A stretch of 16,920 nt of DNA from an uncultured Bacilli bacterium (lineage in GTDB: Bacteria; Bacillota_I; Bacilli_A; RF39; UBA660): assembly GCA_949280095.1 (NCBI GenBank), contig CASDHD010000014.1:1-16920 (forward strand), written 5' to 3'. The translations under genes and the position numbers were made by a program. Positions 1 through 5,858 of this stretch are shown one piece after another; positions within the stretch are counted from its first letter, which is position 1, and every line of letters begins with the position of its first letter. The notes under the pieces are model-generated. The model was not told the origin of the DNA. It did not search any database and saw only the letters and a program-made list of their open reading frames with translations.

Positions 1-1
1 T

Positions 2-604
2 ATGAATGTATTAAATAGTGGTCCATATTGGAATAGAGAAAATGGAACATGTCCAAATGGTTCAAATGGTGCTACAGTGACATGTGATTTTAGTAACACA
101 GGTCTTACAAATGAAGCTAAATCTATGATTGCAAGTGTTGTATGGAATTTAGGTGGAAGTTCAACTTATAATGATGTAACATCTAGCATGCATTATGAAA
201 GAGAGAGAGGAACAACAGTCTATAACGGAAGACCAATAGAATGGACAGGTCATATTGGTTTGATGTACCCGAGTGATTATGGCTATGCAACAAGTGGAGG
301 AAGTGCAACCAATCGAACAACATGTTTAAATACAGTACTTTATAATTGGAATGGTTCAAATGTAAGTGATTGTAAAAACAATGATTGGTTATATATAGAC
401 ACCGCAGCTCAATGGCTGTTGATGCCGCTTAATAAGTATGCTGATAATGTGTTTCGTGTGACTAGTGCAGGCAGTGCGTATAGCCATAGTGTGTCTGGCG
501 ATAGTTTTGAGGCTAGTCCTGTTTTATATCTAGACGCTAAAGTCGAAATAACGAGCGGAAAAGGAAGCCAAGAAAATCCATATCAATTGAAAATTGGAGA
601 GTAA
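2..604 (+). CDS. C-terminal part of a prepilin-like surface protein (5' end outside window)
   Basis: The frame is open from the window edge to TAA at 602-604. The ATG at base 2 has no visible ribosome binding site context and is probably internal, so the true N-terminus lies upstream. The product is rich in Gly, Ser, Asn and Tyr. It ends in a stretch reading SPVLYLDAKVEITSGKGS followed by ENPYQLK, a tail I recognise from secreted proteins of gut Bacillota that carry a type IV prepilin-like N-terminus and a DUF6273-like C-terminal domain. The downstream gene at 3656 has a comparable layout (WYLT ... KIKPVIKIK), so the two probably belong to the same broad class. A surface-exposed or pilus-like role is inferred. 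The N-terminal membrane segment cannot be checked here. Four cysteines are visible, which may form disulfides outside the cell. A strong hairpin terminator follows about 90 bases downstream. Confidence 0.6.
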   Translation: MNVLNSGPYWNRENGTCPNGSNGATVTCDFSNTGLTNEAKSMIASVVWNLGGSSTYNDVTSSMHYERERGTTVYNGRPIEWTGHIGLMYPSDYGYATSGGSATNRTTCLNTVLYNWNGSNVSDCKNNDWLYIDTAAQWLLMPLNKYADNVFRVTSAGSAYSHSVSGDSFEASPVLYLDAKVEITSGKGSQENPYQLKIGE

Positions 605-696
605 AAATACTAAATACCTTGATTGTATGATTTCTTTGATTTTTCGATAGGGTATTTAAAGTTGAAAGTACTACTATAAAAGAGTAAAAAAATAAC

Positions 697-734
697 AAAA
701 AAGTGTCTTTTTAGAAAAAAAGATGCTTTTTTTT
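697..734 (+). terminator. Rho-independent terminator after the prepilin-like gene
   Basis: Two 16-base arms (697-712 and 717-732) pair fully, with two G-U wobbles in the middle, around an AGAA loop. A run of eight T ends at 734. The stem is mostly A-U with only two G-C pairs, so it is long rather than GC-rich. It separates the surface protein gene from the transporter operon. Because both flanks are A/T runs, it could also work in the opposite direction. Confidence 0.7.
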
Positions 735-761
735 GAAAAATTTCACTCAAAAAAAAGGAAA

Positions 762-780
762 TTACAAATTCGCGTTGTAA
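762..780. promoter_or_regulatory. Inverted repeat in front of the peptide-transporter operon, possible operator
   Basis: TTACAA and TTGTAA form perfect 6-base inverted arms around a 7-base spacer, 23 bases before the transporter start. A weak promoter may overlap it: TTTCAC at 741-746, a 16-base gap, then TACAAA at 763-768. The dyad would then cover the -10 box, as expected of a repressor site. No regulator gene is visible in the window, and the sequence is AT-rich, so chance is a real alternative. Confidence 0.28.
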
Positions 781-802
781 ATATATAAGTGAGGAGGCAA
801 AA

Positions 803-2857
803 ATGAAAAAAAATGTAATTGTAAGACAGCAGGATTTAAAAGACTGTGGAGTTTGCTGTTTGCTTTCTATCATGAAATACTATGGAGGCTATATTCCACT
901 TGAAAAATTGAGACAAGATACACAAACGTCCTTGGAAGGGACAACAGCTTATCATCTTGTTAAGACAGCTAAGAATTATGGATTTGATGCTTATGGTATG
1001 AAACTTGATAAACTAAGTGAACTAGAAAACATAATACTTCCAGTGATAGCTCATATCGAGATAAATAATCTAAATCATTTTGTAGTGATTTATAAAATAA
1101 CGGAAGCAGAAGTTATCGTGATGGATCCTGCAAAAGGAAAAGTGAAAATATCAAGAAATGATTTTGAGTCACTTTGGACTGGTAATACACTCATTCTTTA
1201 TCCTAAATATCAGTTACCTAAAGTAATCAATGAAAACTATATTTTAGTAATGGTAAAAGAAGTTTTAAAAAAAGAAAAAAGTATTGTTTTAAAAATTCTT
1301 CTTTTTACAGCATTTCTTACAATTCTCACCATCATAACAGGTTTTTATTTAAAAGTAGGGATGAATTTTATTAGTGATGCAGAAGAGAAAAACACAATCC
1401 TCATTCTAATTATCCTTTTTATGACACTCTATGCAACTAAACAACTCGTTTATTATCTACGCAATCACTTTAAAATTTTGCTTAATAAAAATTTAGATGG
1501 TTACTTGTTTTACGATTTTTTACATCATTTGTTTTTGCTTCCTAATTATTTTATTAAAGATAGAACCACAGGAGAAATTATGGTAAGAATAAAAGAACTG
1601 GAAAATATAAAAGAAGTCTTTTCCGAAATTTTAATTACTATATTGTTGGATTCTATCCTCGCTTTTAGTGTAGGGATTATTCTATTTTCTATAAACAAAA
1701 CATTATTTTTTATTCTTTGTTGTTTTGTATTTGTTTATATGATCTTTGGAATAATCATTGGCAAAATCATTTACAAAAAAGCTTTGAGTGCAAATGAGGC
1801 AGAAATAAGTTTTCAATCGACAGTGGTCGAAAATTTAGATGCTTTTATTACACTTAAAAATCTAAATCTTGTCAAAATAATTTTTAGAAAAATGGAAATG
1901 CATTTATTTCGGTACTTGAGTCAAAGTTATGACTTAAGCAGAAAAGTAATGCAAACCAACTCTATTGCAGTATCTCTAGAAGAGTTTTTGCAGTTCAGTA
2001 TTCTAACATTCGGTTTTATAGAAATAGTAAATCATAATTATAGTTTGATTAATCTGATTACTTTTGAAAGTTTAATTGGTTTCTTTTTCACCCCATTTAA
2101 AACAATTATAAATCTCATTCCAAATTATAATTATGTAAAAGTAGGTATTACCAAAATCAATGATTTTTATAACATACCCGAAGAAGTAGAAGATGTTGGT
2201 TTTAAAGAATTTCAAAATGGCAATATCACAATAGAAAATTTAAATTATTCTTACAACGATTTTTATCCTTTATTTCATGATTTTTCTATAGAAATTGAAG
2301 AAAAGAGTTGTGTTTTATTTAAAGGGAAAAGTGGTTGTGGAAAAAGTACATTGTGTCAAATCTTAAGTCGTTTATTAGAAGTAAAAAATAATAATATAAA
2401 AATTGGGAAAGTGAGTCTAAACGATTATAGTTTGTATACAATTCGTAAAAATATTACGTATGTAAGCCAGAAAGAAAACTTGATGCAAGACACAATTAAA
2501 AATAATATTCTTTTGCATCGAGAAATATCCGAAGAAAAATTACAAGAAATTCTGGATATTTGTGAGATTGAAAGCATTGTGGCTAAAAAAGCTTTACGCT
2601 ATGAGACGTTTCTCAGCAAGGATTCTACAAATATTTCAGGAGGAGAAAAACAAAGAATTATTTTAGCAAGAGCTTTACTAAATGATTTTCATATTCTAAT
2701 TTTGGATGAAGCACTAAGTGAAGTAAATAGTGATCTTGAAATTAGCATTATCAAAAAAATAAAGAGCTATTTTAACGATAAAACCATTATTTATGTAAGT
2801 CATAAAAAACATGATCGATATTTTGATAAAGTTTATGATTTTGAGGTACTAAAATGA
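803..2857 (+). CDS. Peptidase-containing ABC transporter (C39 family) for double-glycine peptides
   Basis: This is a fused protease, membrane and ATPase protein that removes double-glycine leaders and exports the mature peptide. Residues 1-135 are a C39 cysteine peptidase. The motif QQDLKDCGVCCL places the catalytic Cys at 15 and the oxyanion Gln at 9, with His92 (NHFVV) and Asp108 (MDP) completing the triad. Residues about 155-440 hold the membrane domain with several hydrophobic helices. The nucleotide-binding domain has Walker A GKSGCGKST (Lys514), signature ISGGE (from about 611), Walker B ILILDE (Asp635, Glu636) and H-loop His667. All key residues are present and the 684-residue length fits the bacteriocin exporter family. 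The start has GAGGAGG five bases upstream. The stop overlaps the next start in ATGA. The substrates are most likely the two leader peptides at 3291 and 3438, about 0.4 kb downstream. Confidence 0.95.
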   Translation: MKKNVIVRQQDLKDCGVCCLLSIMKYYGGYIPLEKLRQDTQTSLEGTTAYHLVKTAKNYGFDAYGMKLDKLSELENIILPVIAHIEINNLNHFVVIYKITEAEVIVMDPAKGKVKISRNDFESLWTGNTLILYPKYQLPKVINENYILVMVKEVLKKEKSIVLKILLFTAFLTILTIITGFYLKVGMNFISDAEEKNTILILIILFMTLYATKQLVYYLRNHFKILLNKNLDGYLFYDFLHHLFLLPNYFIKDRTTGEIMVRIKELENIKEVFSEILITILLDSILAFSVGIILFSINKTLFFILCCFVFVYMIFGIIIGKIIYKKALSANEAEISFQSTVVENLDAFITLKNLNLVKIIFRKMEMHLFRYLSQSYDLSRKVMQTNSIAVSLEEFLQFSILTFGFIEIVNHNYSLINLITFESLIGFFFTPFKTIINLIPNYNYVKVGITKINDFYNIPEEVEDVGFKEFQNGNITIENLNYSYNDFYPLFHDFSIEIEEKSCVLFKGKSGCGKSTLCQILSRLLEVKNNNIKIGKVSLNDYSLYTIRKNITYVSQKENLMQDTIKNNILLHREISEEKLQEILDICEIESIVAKKALRYETFLSKDSTNISGGEKQRIILARALLNDFHILILDEALSEVNSDLEISIIKKIKSYFNDKTIIYVSHKKHDRYFDKVYDFEVLK

Positions 2858-3282
2858 AAGAATATTTAAGATACAACCAAAATAACTATATACATAAAGA
2901 TAGAAAAAAATACGCTTATTTTTCTTTCCTTCCTTTTTTCCTTATTGCGTTTTTGTTGATATTTATAGTAAGAAAAGAAGCGTATAGCGTTTACGAAACA
3001 AATGCCCAAACTTTATGTGAAGAAAGTTGTAACATATCTTTTTATTTTCCATACCAAGAAGGTTTTACTTATGATTTTATAAAAATCAATGGTAAAAAAG
3101 TTGAAATAGAAGAACTTTTTTTTGGGAATACACTTCTTGATAGTTCTAATATTGGAATGCAAAGCGTTACACTAAAAGTAAAAGAGTATAAAGGGAACAA
3201 TAATGAATTTGTGAAATTACAAATTTATAAAAACAAAGAAAATATGTTGAAAAAAATATGGAAAATAATAAAAGAAAGGTGA
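2854..3282 (+). CDS. Small single-pass membrane protein, putative accessory or immunity partner of the peptide exporter
   Basis: I do not recognise the family. The 142-residue product has a basic N-terminus (residues 1-20, cytoplasmic by the positive-inside rule) and one strong transmembrane helix at about 21-39, followed by an extracellular domain of about 100 residues. That domain begins with a CEESC pair (Cys54, Cys58) that could form a disulfide, and its beta-rich stretch ends in a basic tail. Position and topology resemble the HlyD/LcnD-type accessory proteins that partner C39 transporters, but those are usually far longer (about 400 residues or more) with a coiled coil, which is absent here. 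It may be a minimal accessory protein or the missing immunity protein. Translation is coupled to the transporter gene through a 4-base ATGA overlap, with GAGGT just upstream as the ribosome binding site. Confidence 0.75.
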   Translation: MKEYLRYNQNNYIHKDRKKYAYFSFLPFFLIAFLLIFIVRKEAYSVYETNAQTLCEESCNISFYFPYQEGFTYDFIKINGKKVEIEELFFGNTLLDSSNIGMQSVTLKVKEYKGNNNEFVKLQIYKNKENMLKKIWKIIKER

Positions 3283-3290
3283 GTATGATT

Positions 3291-3428
3291 ATGATATTAA
3301 AAGAACAAGAATTAGAAACCATTGTAGGTGGAGGGATAGCTTATTCTGTACTAGCAATAATTGGTGCAGTAGGAGTATTCTTAGCAGGAGTAGTGGATGG
3401 AATATTGCGTCCATTAAAATGCAATTAG
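3291..3428 (+). CDS. Double-glycine leader peptide 1, putative bacteriocin component (45 aa)
   Basis: The leader is MILKEQELETIVGG, with Glu at -8, Leu at -7, Ile at -4 and GlyGly at -2/-1, exactly the consensus cut by C39 peptidases. The 31-residue core starts GIAYSVLAIIG, is very hydrophobic, contains the GxxxG motif GVVDG and ends RPLKCN with one cysteine. An in-frame ATG lies at 3285, but AGGTGAG at 3277-3283 sits only one base from it and seven from the ATG at 3291, so I chose 3291. The ribosome binding site overlaps the stop of the upstream membrane protein gene, placing the peptide in the transporter operon. No lanthionine or radical-SAM enzymes are nearby, so an unmodified (class II-like) peptide is the simplest reading. 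A secreted signalling peptide is the main alternative. Confidence 0.85.
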   Translation: MILKEQELETIVGGGIAYSVLAIIGAVGVFLAGVVDGILRPLKCN

Positions 3429-3437
3429 GAGGTCTTT

Positions 3438-3593
3438 ATGAAATTAAACGAAGTAGAACTTTATAAAGTACAAGGTGGAGCAATTACTTCCACATTTCTA
3501 AATTCAGTAGCTAGGTTAATTACAACAGTGTTGGATTTAGGAAGAACAGTAGGTTCTTCAATTCGAAGAATTTATTCAAAAAATTATTGTTAA
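3438..3593 (+). CDS. Double-glycine leader peptide 2, putative bacteriocin component (51 aa)
   Basis: The leader is MKLNEVELYKVQGG, again with Glu -8, Leu -7, a branched residue (Val) at -4 and GlyGly. The 37-residue core starts AITSTFLNSVARL, contains the GxxxG motif GRTVG and ends RRIYSKNYC. It is cationic (five basic residues against one acidic) and can form an amphipathic helix, in contrast to the hydrophobic peptide 1. Pairing one hydrophobic with one cationic peptide, both with GxxxG, is typical of two-peptide class IIb bacteriocins. The start ATG has GGAGG at 3428-3432, which begins on the last base of the stop of peptide 1, so the two are tightly linked. The sole cysteine is the final residue. 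No immunity gene follows; the next gene has its own promoter. Confidence 0.85.
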   Translation: MKLNEVELYKVQGGAITSTFLNSVARLITTVLDLGRTVGSSIRRIYSKNYC

Positions 3594-3598
3594 CTTTA

Positions 3599-3627
3599 TT
3601 GCTTAAATATAACATTTAGTTTATAAT
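3599..3627 (+). promoter_or_regulatory. Sigma-A promoter of the prepilin-like gene
   Basis: TTGCTT at 3599-3604, a 17-base spacer and a perfect TATAAT at 3622-3627 lie 28 bases before the gene start at 3656. The promoter begins directly after the stop of the second peptide gene, so the prepilin-like gene can be expressed independently of the peptide operon. Confidence 0.75.
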
Positions 3628-3655
3628 TGTAATTAAGAATAAAGGAGGAATATAT

Positions 3656-4396
3656 ATGAAGAATAACAATAGAGGATTTATTGCAATTTCTTTAATATAT
3701 TCCTTTTTTTTAGTTTTTCTAATCACACTATTAACCATTTTAAGTGATTATGCTAAAAATCGTATTTTATTAAATGATGTGAAAAAGGAAACGCAAGAAT
3801 ATTTAAATGGCTTAGCAGAATTTAATCCTGTAACCCTAGAAAATAAAGAATACGAAGTTGGTGAGGAATTAATTTTTGGCTCAGACAGATGGAATGTTAT
3901 AGAAGACGATGGGGAAAATGTAACCTTGATTTTAGCAAGAACTTTGTCCGAAGAAGAAATAAATAGTGCTTTAACAGATATTGGTATTCTAAACGCAAGC
4001 CAAGAAGATAAATCTTTAATGTGTTTAAACTATTATCACGGACTATTTTGTAATTTTGAAAGCAATATAGCTTACAATTATTATACTTGGAATAGCAGTG
4101 TTGTAAAAAGAATCATAGAAGAATGGTTTAATAAGAATGCACCACTACAAAAATCTATTTCTTTAGGGATTATGCAACTTATGGATTTTAGTGACAATAT
4201 AATGGACTATTCTGCTTATTTTCGAATCCCGCTTGCCACTGAATTTGACATTCTAAATGATACAGAGATTTGGTATTTAACAAGCGATTCTAGAAACAAT
4301 GGTCTAAGTTCTATTAATTTAGGAAATACAACTGCTTTAAGTCATACGACATATAAAAAAATAAAGCCAGTGATAAAAATAAAAAAATCTATTTAA
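3656..4396 (+). CDS. Prepilin-like secreted or surface protein
   Basis: The 246-residue product starts MKNNNRGFIAISLIYSFFLVF: a short basic leader ending in Gly, then Phe and about 20 hydrophobic residues, which is type III (prepilin) signal architecture. The usual Glu at position +5 of the mature pilin is replaced by Ser, so standard pilus assembly is uncertain. After a charged helix (about 30-50) comes a domain beginning EVGEELIFGSDRWNVIEDDG, similar to DUF6273-like C-terminal domains, ending with WYLT ... KIKPVIKIKKSI. It has two cysteines (LMCLNY, LFCNF) that may pair. The start has AAAGGAGGA at good distance and a strong promoter. The gene overlaps the convergent membrane gene by 8 bases tail to tail, with no terminator visible between them. 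The domain call comes from remembered family patterns, not a search. Confidence 0.7.
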   Translation: MKNNNRGFIAISLIYSFFLVFLITLLTILSDYAKNRILLNDVKKETQEYLNGLAEFNPVTLENKEYEVGEELIFGSDRWNVIEDDGENVTLILARTLSEEEINSALTDIGILNASQEDKSLMCLNYYHGLFCNFESNIAYNYYTWNSSVVKRIIEEWFNKNAPLQKSISLGIMQLMDFSDNIMDYSAYFRIPLATEFDILNDTEIWYLTSDSRNNGLSSINLGNTTALSHTTYKKIKPVIKIKKSI

Positions 4397-5189
4397 CTAA
4401 ATTCAATAATTGCGAAATAATATAACTTATTAAAAGAACAATAATATACAAAAGAATATTGGAAGTTGTTAAAGAATGTACTGGAAGTAAGACCAGAGCA
4501 CTTGCTATAACCATACCCAAAACAAAACTCATAAAAATGTTGCGTAGATGCTTTAAGAAATATAAAGAGACTTTACTACCGATAAAAAAGCCAAGAACAT
4601 CTCCAAGAAAATAGCAAAGAAGAGGAACTAAAAAAATAATATTTTGAAAATTTAAATTCGCCAAATATGATTTGTATAAATAATAAGGTCCTATTATCAT
4701 CATTACCATTGAACCTGATACTCCAGGCAAAATTGTGAAAAAACCGTCAAGTAGTCCATAAAAGCTAAATGAAATTAAAAAAAGAATAGTGATTTTAGGA
4801 TAATCTAGAATAATAGGTGCTGAGGTTACGCTCAAAGTAGACAAAATATAAATAGCAAGTGCACCTAGAAAAATCCATAAGATATTAGGTTTCATTTTTT
4901 CACTTTTTATTAAATCTGGAATGGAAAAAAGCACAAAACCACTAAACAAAATCAATGTACAATTTGGTGCGAAATAAAAGAAGAGTTCGATAACCCGTGC
5001 AAAAGTAATCGTTCCTAAAAAAATACCCAAAACTAAAGAAAGTAATAAAATATGATTTTCTTTTTGTTTAAAATTTGAAATAGCATTGGATACGATTTCA
5101 TACTTTTTCATAAGAATTAATATGGTCCCACCACTAATACCTGGAATGAGACTTACAACACCAACTAAAAATCCTGTAAAAAATATCAT
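4389..5189 (-). CDS. popT: DUF368/PopT-type polyprenyl-phosphate transporter
   Basis: The product is a polytopic membrane protein of 266 residues with about eight hydrophobic segments. Two copies of a re-entrant-like motif are visible: PGISGGT near residue 16 and PGVSGSM in the second half. This duplicated PGxSG pattern marks DUF368 proteins, some of which have been shown to recycle undecaprenyl phosphate across the membrane for cell wall synthesis. The function is assigned by family, and the symbol is tentative. An upstream in-frame ATG at 5201 adds four residues, but GGTGA (5199-5195) sits five bases before the ATG at 5189, so I prefer the shorter form. The gene is divergent from lemA, with overlapping promoters, and converges on the prepilin-like gene. 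It ends in TAG. Confidence 0.85.
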   Translation of the reverse strand: MIFFTGFLVGVVSLIPGISGGTILILMKKYEIVSNAISNFKQKENHILLLSLVLGIFLGTITFARVIELFFYFAPNCTLILFSGFVLFSIPDLIKSEKMKPNILWIFLGALAIYILSTLSVTSAPIILDYPKITILFLISFSFYGLLDGFFTILPGVSGSMVMMIIGPYYLYKSYLANLNFQNIIFLVPLLCYFLGDVLGFFIGSKVSLYFLKHLRNIFMSFVLGMVIASALVLLPVHSLTTSNILLYIIVLLISYIISQLLNLVK

Positions 5190-5216
5190 AATTTTCACCA
5201 TTACATTTTATGTTTT

Positions 5217-5245
5217 ATTGTAGAATTTTAAAACATATGATAGAA
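5217..5245 (-). promoter_or_regulatory. Promoter of the DUF368 gene, overlapping the lemA promoter
   Basis: Read on the minus strand, TTCTAT (5245-5240), a 17-base spacer and TACAAT (5222-5217) precede the gene start at 5189. These boxes lie on top of the opposite-strand boxes of the lemA promoter, so RNA polymerase probably cannot occupy both at once. Confidence 0.5.
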
Positions 5246-5246
5246 T
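5218..5246 (+). promoter_or_regulatory. Sigma-A promoter of the lemA operon
   Basis: TTGTAG at 5218-5223, a 17-base spacer and TAGAAT at 5241-5246 lie 25 bases upstream of the lemA start. A strong AAGGAGGAG ribosome binding site follows. It is almost superimposed on the leftward promoter of the DUF368 gene. Confidence 0.6.
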
Positions 5247-5271
5247 AGAAAATATAAGGAGGAGATAAAAA

Positions 5272-5820
5272 ATGTGGTTATGGATAATTCTTGCAATTGT
5301 TGTTCTTATCATTATCTTCGTGGTAGCAACCTATAACAAATTGGTGGTTTTAAGAAACAGAGTTCGCGACCAATGGGCGCAAATCGATGTACAGTTAAAA
5401 AGAAGATTTGACTTGATTCCTAATCTAGTCGAAACTGTTAAAGGATACACTAAACATGAAAGTGAAACTTTAGAAAATGTTATCAAAGCTAGAAATACAT
5501 TTTTAAGTGCTACAACACCAGAAGACGAGATGAAAGCTGATGGAGAACTTACAAAAGCAATGACGAAACTATTTGCATTATCTGAAAGTTACCCAGATTT
5601 AAAAGCGAATACAAATTTTACAGAATTGCAACATGAATTACAAGAAACAGAAAGTAAAATTGCAAGTGCTAGACAATTTTATAACGATACTGTTCTTACA
5701 TACAATAATAAAATAGAAGTTGTACCTAGCAATATTATTGCTTCTATGTTCAATTTTAAAAAAGAAGCTTTCTTTGAAGCAAATGAAACGGAAAGAGAAA
5801 ATGTACAAGTAAAATTTTAA
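5272..5820 (+). CDS. lemA: LemA family membrane protein
   Basis: The 182-residue product has an N-terminal transmembrane anchor (about 3-21) and a long helical extracytoplasmic or cytoplasmic domain. The family hallmark is clear: YNKLVVLRNRVRDQWAQIDV, then RRFDLIPNLVETVKGY and HESETLENVIKARN. The conserved later helix ELQETESKIASARQFYND and the tail VVPSNIIASMFNFKKEAFFE are also present. The biochemical role of LemA proteins is not firmly known; in many bacteria they pair with a DUF2207 or Gly-rich membrane protein, as here. It is the first gene of the operon 5272-8309, with its own promoter and AAGGAGGAG ribosome binding site. The length and end motif are normal for the family. Confidence 0.95.
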   Translation: MWLWIILAIVVLIIIFVVATYNKLVVLRNRVRDQWAQIDVQLKRRFDLIPNLVETVKGYTKHESETLENVIKARNTFLSATTPEDEMKADGELTKAMTKLFALSESYPDLKANTNFTELQHELQETESKIASARQFYNDTVLTYNNKIEVVPSNIIASMFNFKKEAFFEANETERENVQVKF

Positions 5821-5858
5821 GCATTGCCTTAAAATTTTCTTTTATAGGAGTGATATTT

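Noticed and set aside
610..873. Minus-strand ORF of 87 codons over the terminator and the start of the transporter gene
   Set aside because: It has low-complexity Phe/Ser/Lys composition from A/T runs, it covers a terminator and the transporter start, and no ribosome binding site supports it.
3554..3570. Hairpin TTCTTC/GAAGAA near the end of the second peptide gene as a terminator
   Set aside because: The stem is only six bases, has no proper T run and lies inside the coding sequence.
3291..3593. Lanthipeptide or sactipeptide interpretation of the two leader peptides
   Set aside because: There are no LanB, LanC, LanM or radical-SAM genes in the window, and each core has only one cysteine.
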